A stretch of DNA of 6,240 bases. Source: Nitrospirota bacterium. Lineage in GTDB: Bacteria; Nitrospirota; CAKKRA01; 9FT-COMBO-42-15. Location of the stretch: contig JACPZJ010000157.1 of NCBI GenBank assembly GCA_016195585.1, forward strand, positions 1 through 6,240, in the 5' to 3' direction. The position numbers and the translations under genes are program-made. Below, piece by piece: positions 1-5,634 of this stretch. The notes under the pieces were generated by a model. It did not search any database, was not told where the DNA came from, and saw only the letters and a program-made list of their open reading frames with translations. Every line of letters begins with the position of its first letter. Positions within the stretch are counted from its first letter, which is position 1.

Positions 1-4
1 ATTC

Positions 5-64
5 TCCTGTCTGCCGACAGGCAGGAAAGAATGCCTAAACTTCCCTGCCTGTCGGCAGACAGGA
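5..64. repeat. Perfect inverted repeat with 20-bp GC-rich arms, 18-nt spacer
   Basis: The arm CCTGTCTGCCGACAGGCAGG at 6-25 is the exact reverse complement of 44-63, and one more pair (T5/A64) extends it. Each arm is itself a near-palindrome, differing from self-complementarity at two pairs that become G-T or A-C. Arms could therefore fold singly or as one long stem. It lies 130 nt downstream of the operon's last stop codon. No T-run follows it in the operon's reading direction, so it is not a classical intrinsic terminator, though it might protect the 3' end of the mRNA. Such GC-rich palindromes in AT-rich spacers usually occur as dispersed multicopy repeats; copy number cannot be judged here. 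Confidence 0.85.
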
Positions 65-65
65 A

Positions 66-159
66 TGCAAAATGAAAATTTTAAAATGTAAATTGTAAAT
101 TTTTAATGATTTCTTTCCATAACTTTGCATTTTTCACTTTGCACTTTGCAATTTACAAT
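66..159. repeat. AT-rich degenerate inverted and direct repeats
   Basis: This stretch holds a 10-bp inverted pair (92-101 with 150-159, ATTGTAAATT-type), a 12-bp pair with one mismatch (67-78 with 131-142, GCAAAATGAAAA-type), two tandem TGTAAAT units (87-100) and three ACTTTGCA units (122-129, 136-143, 143-150). It looks like a decayed dispersed repeat lying next to the GC-rich palindrome. I see no convincing gene in 1-193; the short plus-strand frame starting at 125 runs into the antisense of the DUF4340 gene. The region is the 3' untranslated part and spacer after the minus-strand operon. Confidence 0.6.
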
Positions 160-193
160 GATGTCTATCGGTTCTTTTAGAAACGCTAAACAG

Positions 194-1144
194 TTACTCA
201 GCCATCTCCTTTGCAGCCTTTGGAAGGATGTCTATAAAGTCCTCCTCAAGGAGAAAGACATTAGCTACCAACTCCCTCTTGGCATAATAACCACGGAGGG
301 CTTTATCCCTGCCGCCGATTAAGAGCACCTCTGGCGGGTTATTGCCGCCTGACCAGACATTGAGTTTTATTTTTGGATTATCAAGGCCATATTTTTTTAA
401 ATCCTTTGGATCTTCTTCTATAAATGCCTTTGCCTTTGAGCTCTTGACCTTATAGAGCAATTCCATCAGCTTTGCCACATTTACTATACCGCTGCCTTCT
501 GGTTCTGTAAAATCCCATCTGCCCTGAACGGGCTGTTCCATTACAATCTTTCCTTCGGGTCTTATAATAGCAACACCCCGTGCCTTAATTGGATCAATCA
601 GTAGTATGGTCTTATCCCGGAGGGCATAGGCATCCTTATCTGCCTCTGCGCGGATATCTGAATGTAAACGGAAGAATCTCTTATCATCTGAGACCATTGC
701 AAAGGCAATATTCTGTGTCGGACCCCTGTCGCCAAAATAGAGGGTAACCGGCTTTTTATTATTTTTTAACTTAAACTCTATCTCAAGATAGGGTTTCTCA
801 AGGCCAAATTCAGCAAGCTTTTCTTTTTGATGCTCCTCAAAAAGCACGCCGTCATATTTGGCCTTAACTACCATCCTAAAGAATCTGTCAAAAGCATCCT
901 TATCGCTATCCGCCTTTACTGGTTTGGTAATATGCCACCCATTGCCGCCATCCTGACACTCAATGATAATATCGCCCCTTTTTATGGCAAAGGAGGAAAT
1001 ATCCTCAGGCTCAAAACGAAGGAGCCTTTTTTCTTCTTCCCTCTTTTTTTCAATCTTCTCTTCCTCTTTTGTAAATACAAGAAATGCCCCGCCTATTGCA
1101 GCGAGGATGATGATCCAGAAGATCGTCTTTTTAAAAAAACTCAC
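194..1144 (-). CDS. DUF4340 domain protein, membrane-anchored, last gene of the ABC operon
   Basis: The product has 316 residues and a GTG start. Residues 1-6 carry two lysines, 7-24 form one transmembrane or uncleaved signal segment, and 26-41 are a Glu/Lys-rich linker, so the bulk should sit in the periplasm. The rest is two copies of the DUF4340 pattern. Copy 1 (about 42-164) has GWHITKPVKAD then LAEFGLEKP, and copy 2 (about 181-307) has RWDFTEP then LKKYGLDNP, each followed by a beta-rich stretch with a GD or GG turn (YFGDRG, LIGGRD). DUF4340 proteins typically follow GldG-type genes in Gld-like ABC operons; their biochemical role is not established, and I infer a periplasmic partner of the GldG-like protein. 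The start overlaps the upstream stop by 4 nt (GTGA). No frameshift or missing segment is seen. Confidence 0.9.
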   Translation of the reverse strand: MSFFKKTIFWIIILAAIGGAFLVFTKEEEKIEKKREEEKRLLRFEPEDISSFAIKRGDIIIECQDGGNGWHITKPVKADSDKDAFDRFFRMVVKAKYDGVLFEEHQKEKLAEFGLEKPYLEIEFKLKNNKKPVTLYFGDRGPTQNIAFAMVSDDKRFFRLHSDIRAEADKDAYALRDKTILLIDPIKARGVAIIRPEGKIVMEQPVQGRWDFTEPEGSGIVNVAKLMELLYKVKSSKAKAFIEEDPKDLKKYGLDNPKIKLNVWSGGNNPPEVLLIGGRDKALRGYYAKRELVANVFLLEEDFIDILPKAAKEMAE

Positions 1145-2676
1145 CTCCTGAGCCTCCGCCTGTTGTAAATCACAAGGCCTGTTGTCAGGACAACGGACGG
1201 GAAGACAATAACAGGAAGCCAGAAGATCAGCCTCCCCTGTGTTGCAGTGAGTACAACAGGCGTTGATTCACTATTTTTGCTCCTGATTGCTATCAGATCC
1301 TCTTCTTCGGCAAGCCAGCCTATTGTATTTAAAAAGAGGTCTTTATTGCCAGCAAGGTTCAGGTTTGTATTATTAGCAAAATCAGAATCGCCATAAACCA
1401 CAATCTTTGCATATTTCTTTTTTCCGGCCTCATCCTTGATTTGTGTCTCCACTGCTGTTACTGCGCCGATGGTTACAGGGCCTTTTTTATCCTTTCCCTC
1501 CTGATATTCTGCCTTTCCTGCTTCCAATGCCTTTTTGTCTGTCTCTGCCCAGCTATTCGTGCCTGTCCTTGCAAGTGGATAGGCGCCCTTGGAAGGATCC
1601 TTTGCAATATCCACTGAACGGGCGATAGGGAAGAAGGTAGCAACATTAAAGTCCCTTGTGATCGGATGTTCGTCCTCATATTCTGTAACAACCGGTGTTA
1701 GATAGTTGGCGCCGAATACCTGACTCAGTTTATCAATGATAATATCATCGCCAATCTCAAAGCCGTATTTGGCTAAAAAGGGAACAAGATTGTGCACCCT
1801 GCCGGGGTCAAGCATGACAAGCAGCTTCCCGCCCTTCTTTATATAGCTTTCAAGCTTTTGTATTTCAGATGTTACAAGGTCCTTTGACGGGCCGCTTATT
1901 ATAATGAGAGAGGCATCCGGCGGTATGTCTTCAATGTTTAACAGTACGAGAGTTCTTACCTCGTAGTTCTCCTTTTCCACAGCCTCCTTTGCAGCCTTGT
2001 ATCCGCTCTTCTGAAAGTCTGTAATGCTGTTCTCTCCGTGGCCGGTTATAAAGTATACAGTCTTTACATTGTCCCTCGTTACCTTTATTATCCCGTTTGT
2101 CAATCTATCTTCCGACTCAATACCAACGGTCTCCTGCCTTTTGCCTGATATAAGGAGGGTTGTCCTGTATGAGGAGACGCCATATTTTGCCGCTACTGCC
2201 GGTTTTCTGTCAGGGTCAACGAACTGATATTTGAAACGGGGCGAATAATAGGAATATTCCTGAAGGAGGTCTTCCATTGCCTGCCTTGTCCTCTCATCAG
2301 CCCTGTAAAAGGCGACTGCCTCAATATCCTTTTTAAGCGACCTCAATATCTTTATAGTCTGTGATGACAGGGTATAACGATTTGTTGCGGTGAGGTCCAA
2401 CCTCTTTTTATATCGGGTGGATATTACACCTATTAGGGCAAGGACACAGAGGAAAATCAAAATCATCACCGCCATATTTGCGCCATACTTTGCAGAGCGA
2501 TTAAGCAGGAGATCCCTGATCCTCGCAAAGTTTATATAAAAGTATACCAGTAAGAGCAGAAGTCCTGCAAAGATTAGCGAGGCAGACAGTGTTGTTAGTA
2601 TGGTGTTTACTGCAAACACAAGGCTGCCTGCTATGACTAATAATATTCCCAGAAGACCAATAATATTCCTGAACAT
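1141..2676 (-). CDS. GldG-like ABC transporter auxiliary protein (ABC_transp_aux family)
   Basis: The product has 511 residues. Three N-terminal hydrophobic helices lie near 5-23, 30-48 and 68-86, then a large soluble domain, then a C-terminal helix near 482-504 ending in an Arg-rich tail (RRRLRR). Family hallmarks are visible: DLTATNRYTLS (94-104) just after the third helix, VDPDRKP (153-159), FITGHGE (209-215), LVMLDPG (286-292) and GDSDFANN (429-436), followed by NTIGWLAEE. This matches GldG and its homologues outside Bacteroidetes, where the soluble domain is thought to face the periplasm. A Lys/Glu-rich stretch at 378-399 looks like a variable loop. The gene starts 9 nt after the permease stop; GGAGGGG lies 13 nt before the ATG, a rather long spacing. 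GldG works with a GldA ATPase and a GldF permease, both present upstream. The transported substrate is unknown. Confidence 0.92.
   Translation of the reverse strand: MFRNIIGLLGILLVIAGSLVFAVNTILTTLSASLIFAGLLLLLVYFYINFARIRDLLLNRSAKYGANMAVMILIFLCVLALIGVISTRYKKRLDLTATNRYTLSSQTIKILRSLKKDIEAVAFYRADERTRQAMEDLLQEYSYYSPRFKYQFVDPDRKPAVAAKYGVSSYRTTLLISGKRQETVGIESEDRLTNGIIKVTRDNVKTVYFITGHGENSITDFQKSGYKAAKEAVEKENYEVRTLVLLNIEDIPPDASLIIISGPSKDLVTSEIQKLESYIKKGGKLLVMLDPGRVHNLVPFLAKYGFEIGDDIIIDKLSQVFGANYLTPVVTEYEDEHPITRDFNVATFFPIARSVDIAKDPSKGAYPLARTGTNSWAETDKKALEAGKAEYQEGKDKKGPVTIGAVTAVETQIKDEAGKKKYAKIVVYGDSDFANNTNLNLAGNKDLFLNTIGWLAEEEDLIAIRSKNSESTPVVLTATQGRLIFWLPVIVFPSVVLTTGLVIYNRRRLRR
1145..1157 (-). promoter_or_regulatory. 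Ribosome binding site that decides the GTG start of the DUF4340 gene
   Basis: Read on the minus strand, GGAGG (complement of 1153-1157) lies 8 nt before the GTG at 1144, a normal spacing. A second, stronger anti-SD match, AGGAGGTGA, covers the GTG itself and would be too close to serve it. No in-frame ATG, GTG or TTG follows within the SD window, so GTG at 1144 with the upstream GGAGG is the best start. The sites lie inside the last codons of the GldG-like gene, which fits translational coupling. Confidence 0.6.
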
Positions 2677-2685
2677 ATTTTTTGT

Positions 2686-3465
2686 TTATCCCCTCCACTT
2701 CTTTGATTCTAATGCCCTTAATGTTAAAAAGAGACAGAGCATGATAAAGTTTAGATAGTATATTACATCGCCGCTGTCAATGACACCCTTTGCAAAGCCC
2801 TCAAGGTGCTGCATTAAGGCAATATAGGACATAATGCCAATCAGGCCGGGGCCTGCAAAGGCAAGGGAGTATCCCATCATCCAGAAGAGGAGCAGGACGC
2901 CAAATGATAAGACCGCTGCTACAACCTGATTCTCTGTTAACGTGGATGCAAAGACACCAAAGGATATAAACGCAGCGCCCATAAGGAAAAGGCCGATATA
3001 ACCTGTGATTATTGGCCCAAGCTCAGGCTGGCCGTATATCTTTATTAAGACTGGATATATAAAGGTGAAGATGAGCATGATGCCAAAGATAGCGACACAG
3101 GCGGCAAATTTTCCCATTACCACCTCAATATCCCTTACAGGATATGTAAGCAGGAGCTCTATTGTGCCGGACCTCTTCTCCTCTGCAAAGAGCCTCATTG
3201 TCAAAAGCGGCATTAACAGGAGCATGATTACGCTTATATTTCCAAAGAGCGGCCTTACCACGCTCTCTGTTATATTCAGGAGATTATACTGCCTTGCGAT
3301 GCCAGGGTTCATCTGGGCCTGAAAGCTTATGGTGCTGAAGGCGGCAAATATATTGTAAAAGAAATACCCTGTGATTATCAAAAATATTGTTATAACAACA
3401 TAGGCGATGGGAGAGTAAAAATAGGATTTTAATTCCTTTTTGAATATAAGATAAAAATTCCTCAT
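2686..3465 (-). CDS. ABC-2 type permease, GldF-like
   Basis: The product has 259 residues, normal for a GldF-type permease. About six helices are visible, near 19-39, 74-91, 119-141, 150-172, 178-200 and 233-251. Between helices 2 and 3 lies RLFAEEKRSGTIELLLTYPV (91-110), the cytoplasmic coupling segment typical of ABC-2 permeases, here in its GldF/NosY-like form. The short cytoplasmic N-terminus (FKKELKSYFYSP) is also characteristic. It should dimerise and pair with the ATPase encoded 2 nt upstream; the GldG-like gene follows 9 nt downstream. A GGGGG run lies 7 nt before the ATG, with a further AGAGGAGA upstream, both inside the end of the ATPase gene. NosY, the copper-maturation permease, is the main alternative, but the GldG and DUF4340 neighbours favour the Gld-type assignment. 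Confidence 0.9.
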   Translation of the reverse strand: MRNFYLIFKKELKSYFYSPIAYVVITIFLIITGYFFYNIFAAFSTISFQAQMNPGIARQYNLLNITESVVRPLFGNISVIMLLLMPLLTMRLFAEEKRSGTIELLLTYPVRDIEVVMGKFAACVAIFGIMLIFTFIYPVLIKIYGQPELGPIITGYIGLFLMGAAFISFGVFASTLTENQVVAAVLSFGVLLLFWMMGYSLAFAGPGLIGIMSYIALMQHLEGFAKGVIDSGDVIYYLNFIMLCLFLTLRALESKKWRG

Positions 3466-3467
3466 CC

Positions 3468-4409
3468 CTATACCCCCTTCTCCTCTGTAACAAGCTTTAT
3501 AAATATATCCTCAAGGCTCATCACCATCGGCCTCATCTCAAGGAGCCCCCATCCTTTTTTAACAATAAGCGCGGGTATGCCCTTTCTCTCATCAACACCC
3601 TTTTCAAACTCCACAATATAGTCTGAGACGCCATTATTTGTATCCTTCATTTCTACCTTCTTTATGCCCCTTGCCCTTTTAAGCTCCTCCATAACATCCG
3701 AAGAACTCCCTTCGATCTTAAATAATATCTTCGCTGCGCCCTGAATCTGGCTTGTAAGGTTCTGCGGCGTGTCAACAGCAATAACCCTTCCCTCATTTAT
3801 AATAACTACCCTCTGGCAGGTCATGCTCACCTCAGGCAGGATATGGGTGCTCAGGATAACTGTATGCCTTCCGGCCAGATTTTTTATTAACTGTCTTATC
3901 TCTATTATCTGTTTTGGGTCAAGGCCGATTGTGGGCTCATCAAGTATCAGAACCTCAGGGTCGCTGATTAGCGCCTGCGCAAGACCGACCCTCTGCCTGT
4001 ATCCCTTTGAAAGCTCGCCTATTAATTTTCCGGCCATGTGGGTTATGCCGCAGTCATCCATCACCTTGTTGACCTTCTTTTTTATTTCCCCTGTGTCAAT
4101 GCCCTTTATCCTGCCGACAAATGTCAGATAATCTGTAATCTCCATGTCCTTATATAATGGGACATTCTCAGGGAGATAGCCAATCCTCTTTTTCACATCC
4201 AGCGGGTTCTCAAACACATCAAATCCGCAGACCCTTGCACTTCCTGATGTTGCAGGGAAGAAGCATGTGAGTATCCGCATTGTGGTTGTCTTGCCTGCGC
4301 CATTGGGGCCCAGAAAGCCGAGTATCTCGCCCTTTTCTACCTTAAAGGTGATGCCCTTAAGGGCATTAAATGAGCCGTAGGTCTTTGTCAGATTTTCTAC
4401 TTCTATCAT
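3468..4409 (-). CDS. ABC transporter ATP-binding protein, GldA-like
   Basis: The product has 313 residues and all the motifs of an active ABC ATPase: Walker A GPNGAGKT (34-41), a Q-loop region GYLPEN (78-82) in which Glu replaces Gln as is common in this subfamily, signature LSKGYRQRV (133-141), Walker B VLILDEPT (153-160), D-loop IGLDP (161-165) and H-loop STHIL with His189. Residues from about 225 form the C-terminal extension seen in ATPases paired with ABC-2 permeases. It should power the permease encoded 2 nt downstream from the cytoplasmic face of the inner membrane. Its ATG abuts the TAA of the preceding gene (0 nt gap), with AGGAG 9 nt upstream inside that gene's last codons, so translation is probably coupled. 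NatA- or NosF-type roles cannot be excluded from this protein alone. Confidence 0.95.
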   Translation of the reverse strand: MIEVENLTKTYGSFNALKGITFKVEKGEILGFLGPNGAGKTTTMRILTCFFPATSGSARVCGFDVFENPLDVKKRIGYLPENVPLYKDMEITDYLTFVGRIKGIDTGEIKKKVNKVMDDCGITHMAGKLIGELSKGYRQRVGLAQALISDPEVLILDEPTIGLDPKQIIEIRQLIKNLAGRHTVILSTHILPEVSMTCQRVVIINEGRVIAVDTPQNLTSQIQGAAKILFKIEGSSSDVMEELKRARGIKKVEMKDTNNGVSDYIVEFEKGVDERKGIPALIVKKGWGLLEMRPMVMSLEDIFIKLVTEEKGV

Positions 4410-4955
4410 TTACTTTTTCTCCTGCTCCTTTTTAGGCTGCTGTATATCGTCAAACACCTCTTTATATGTGCCCGGTGCGCTCTTGCCTGCGAGCGCTGCC
4501 TCTATCTTCCTCGCCTTTATTGGCGTGTCAAGGAGCTTTAACAGCGCCTTATCATTCTCCAGCAATTTAATCAGATCATTTTTATTCCAGCCATCCTCCC
4601 AGTTCCCGATTAATGCGCTCCATACCTGCGCTATAGCTACTGCCTCTGCATCTGTCAAAGCCGGCACCTGCTGCTCAGGAAATTTCTTTTGCCATAGTGT
4701 AACAAATGCCTTCATATTATGAACTACAACGATTAATGGCGGCCCGCATCTAAAGCAGTATTTTGTAACCTTGTCAAGGCTGTGGCACTGGGAGCAGCGC
4801 ACCACTGCAAGCTGCTCTGCCTCCTTCGGGGGATATTCAATGTAGCCCAAGGACTTTGCCTTATCAAGCGCCCTTCCGCCGTAGCTGCCGGGTATAAAGG
4901 CAGCAAGGATAGCCATTGTCATTATTATTCCTATTATTATTAGCATGCGATTCAT
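4410..4955 (-). CDS. Small membrane-anchored c-type cytochrome-like protein, first gene of the ABC operon
   Basis: The product has 181 residues. A hydrophobic helix at 4-22 works as signal or anchor, placing the rest in the periplasm. CSQCH (54-58) is a c-type haem attachment motif, followed by DKV as in small class I cytochromes. A second cysteine pair, C67-x2-C70, is followed by Gly rather than His, so it is not a second haem site; it might bind metal or form a disulfide. H79 or M81 (VVVHNM) could supply the distal haem ligand. The middle (98-145) is helical, and the tail (172-181) is Lys/Glu-rich. I do not recognise a named family. An in-frame TAA three codons upstream limits the start, and Met4 is an alternative. 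No good SD is visible. It leads the Gld-type ABC operon, so a link to that transporter is likely but unproven. Confidence 0.8.
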   Translation of the reverse strand: MNRMLIIIGIIMTMAILAAFIPGSYGGRALDKAKSLGYIEYPPKEAEQLAVVRCSQCHSLDKVTKYCFRCGPPLIVVVHNMKAFVTLWQKKFPEQQVPALTDAEAVAIAQVWSALIGNWEDGWNKNDLIKLLENDKALLKLLDTPIKARKIEAALAGKSAPGTYKEVFDDIQQPKKEQEKK

Positions 4956-4984
4956 AATGAGTTCTTAATTAAGGGCTGGGTTAT

Positions 4985-5014
4985 ATTATCCTTCTCTATA
5001 TCTCATCCTCCCAA
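4985..5014 (-). promoter_or_regulatory. Alternative proximal sigma-70-like promoter for the operon
   Basis: On the minus strand TTGGGA (complement of 5009-5014, 4 of 6 to TTGACA) is followed 18 bp later by GATAAT (complement of 4985-4990, 5 of 6 to TATAAT). It would give a leader of only about 20 nt. The palindrome CTTAATTAAG (4964-4973) would then sit just after the transcription start. It is weaker at -35 than the distal promoter. Confidence 0.35.
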
Positions 5015-5020
5015 ATGAGA
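5001..5020. promoter_or_regulatory. Dyad TCTCAT-N8-ATGAGA, possible operator
   Basis: There are perfect 6-bp inverted arms at 5001-5006 and 5015-5020 with an 8-bp spacer. The dyad covers the -35 of the proximal promoter and lies downstream of the distal one, a position suited to a repressor. A tandem GACCA-GACCA (5019-5028) adjoins it. A 6-bp dyad can occur by chance, so the call is tentative. Confidence 0.25.
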
Positions 5021-5044
5021 CCAGACCAGAATAGAGTTTTAATA

Positions 5045-5072
5045 AATATCATTATTAAGCAATACTTGTCAA
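5045..5072 (-). promoter_or_regulatory. Sigma-70-like promoter for the minus-strand operon
   Basis: On the minus strand a perfect TTGACA (complement of 5067-5072) is followed after 16 bp by GATATT (complement of 5045-5050, 4 of 6). Transcription would begin near 5038, giving a leader of about 83 nt before the ATG at 4955. It lies just outside the repeat element beginning near 5081. Confidence 0.5.
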
Positions 5073-5088
5073 TAGAAATTGGTGTGCC

Positions 5089-5223
5089 TAAATCCCGATT
5101 TAGAAATTGTCATTGCGAGCGAAGCGAAGCAATCTCGCCTTTTGTTTTTTTTTTTCCACGAACCCTTCGGGTTCTCGCAATGACAGCAAAGACGAACCGT
5201 TAGCAAGTCTAAATCGGGATTTG
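5089..5223. repeat. Nested palindromic repeat, MITE-like
   Basis: Outer 15-bp arms (5090-5104, AAATCCCGATTTAGA) and 5208-5222 are perfect reverse complements. Inside them a 12-bp pair, TGTCATTGCGAG (5108-5119) and CTCGCAATGACA (5174-5185), is also perfect. A small hairpin AACCC-TTC-GGGTT (5161-5173) and an 11-T run (5145-5155) fill the centre. The left half carries CATTGCGAGCGAAGCGAAGC, a sequence met widely in bacterial intergenic repeats, whose translation gives the common spurious peptide CHCERSEAIS...LRVLAMT. No target-site duplication is obvious. A weak GCGAG/CTCGC stem (5115-5119 with 5134-5138) followed by T's could end plus-strand transcription, but no plus-strand gene precedes it here. 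Confidence 0.8.
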
Positions 5224-5314
5224 GGAGCGGCCTAATATATATCGCGCAATTAATAAATTTCTTTGGAAGAGGGCGGGAATTTTTAGCGGGATAAAGTGCA
5301 TTTTTTCTACTTTC

Positions 5315-5424
5315 AGTTTCCTTTAGGTAACTTATTATGGATTTCTAATTTACCTTAGAGCAGCAAGTAGTTATAGAAGAATTGGCAGGAGACCCATTAA
5401 ACTTAGTTAACTTTTGGTAACTTA
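5315..5424. repeat. 20-bp imperfect direct repeat, copies 90 bp apart
   Basis: 5315-5334 and 5405-5424 match at 17 of 20 positions, with the 14-bp core CTTTAGGTAACTTA / CTTTTGGTAACTTA differing at one base. The second copy overlaps the right arm of the 11-bp inverted repeat. It may be a relic of internal duplication in a repeat element or a pair of protein-binding sites. Confidence 0.5.
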
Positions 5425-5432
5425 GGCACACC

Positions 5433-5471
5433 TTATATTATATTAAAATATTTAATGTCTTTATAATATAA
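5433..5471. repeat. AT-only inverted repeat
   Basis: TTATATTATA (5433-5442) and TATAATATAA (5462-5471) are perfect 10-bp arms, with a smaller inner dyad ATTAAA-ATA-TTTAAT (5442-5456). It adjoins the right end of the 11-bp inverted repeat and lies about 55 bp upstream of the sigma-54-type promoter. With no G or C in the arms it may act as a flexible, easily melted or bent segment rather than a stable RNA hairpin. Confidence 0.5.
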
Positions 5472-5489
5472 CTACTTCTAAAATAAGGG

Positions 5490-5517
5490 AATTGGGGCAA
5501 TTATGGCAAATGGCCAT
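5490..5517. promoter_or_regulatory. Two adjacent short dyads upstream of the sigma-54-type promoter
   Basis: AATTG-GGG-CAATT (5490-5502) is followed directly by ATGGC-N5-GCCAT (5503-5517), which contains the 8-bp palindrome ATGGCCAT (5510-5517). They end 6 bp before the -24 box. Binding sites for an activator or repressor are plausible, although enhancer sites for sigma-54 activators usually lie further upstream. Confidence 0.3.
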
Positions 5518-5523
5518 CTGCTC

Positions 5524-5539
5524 TGGCATTTATCTTGCT
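5524..5539 (+). promoter_or_regulatory. Sigma-54 (-24/-12) type promoter before the cytochrome gene
   Basis: TGGCA (5524-5528) and TTGCT (5535-5539) match the consensus TGGCACG-N4-TTGCW at 10 of 12 fixed positions. They keep the essential GG (5525-5526) and GC (5537-5538) at the exact required spacing, and a pyrimidine (C5523) precedes. Transcription would start near 5550, leaving a leader of about 330 nt before the cytochrome start at 5884. Sigma-54 promoters need an enhancer-binding activator, none of which is encoded in the window. Confidence 0.55.
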
Positions 5540-5586
5540 TATTTTTAAGTGGTTACAAAGGGGTTTGGATGGGGTATAAAAAAGAC

Positions 5587-5615
5587 TTGACAATTATACT
5601 CGTATGATGTAAAAG
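5587..5615 (+). promoter_or_regulatory. Sigma-70-like promoter before the cytochrome gene
   Basis: A perfect TTGACA (5587-5592) is followed after 17 bp by TAAAAG (5610-5615, 4 of 6 to TATAAT). TATGAT at 5603-5608 is closer to consensus but only 10 bp away, too near to pair with this -35. Transcription would begin near 5622, still leaving a leader of about 260 nt. Confidence 0.4.
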
Positions 5616-5634
5616 CATCTCTATCTTTACAAGA

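Larger units (their letters stand above)
5081..5432. repeat. 11-bp inverted repeat bracketing about 350 bp
   Basis: GGTGTGCCTAA at 5081-5091 recurs as its exact reverse complement TTAGGCACACC at 5422-5432. The pair encloses the nested palindrome and the 20-bp direct repeat. It could mark the ends of a non-autonomous element or be the remnant of two copies of the same repeat. No flanking duplication is visible and no transposase is encoded inside, so a mobile element is only a possibility. Confidence 0.4.

Noticed and set aside
827..1168. Plus-strand ORFs opposite the DUF4340 gene (827-1168 and 963-1151)
   Set aside because: They are antisense shadows with Phe/Leu/Ser-rich low-complexity translations, while the minus-strand frame has clear family motifs.
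3769..4131. A 120-codon plus-strand ORF opposite the ABC ATPase
   Set aside because: It lies antisense to the Walker B and signature region of an unmistakable ATPase and has no recognisable features of its own.
2686..4409. NosF/NosY copper-maturation transporter for nitrous oxide reductase
   Set aside because: The ATPase and permease are similar in type, and a cytochrome is nearby, but there is no nosD, nosL or nosZ, and the GldG-like and DUF4340 partners fit the Gld-type set better.
194..4955. Gliding motility locus
   Set aside because: Only the GldA/F/G-like part is present, and no other gliding genes are visible. Homologous ABC sets are common in non-gliding bacteria.
5115..5155. Intrinsic terminator (GCGAG/CTCGC stem plus 11 T's) on the plus strand
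   Set aside because: The stem has only 5 bp with a 14-nt loop, and no plus-strand gene precedes it in the window; the T-run is more likely just part of the repeat.
5015..5203. A 62-codon plus-strand ORF containing CHCERSEAIS and LRVLAMT
   Set aside because: It is a translation of the nested palindromic repeat at 5089-5223. The same peptide pattern is a well-known artefact of such repeats, and there is no good SD.
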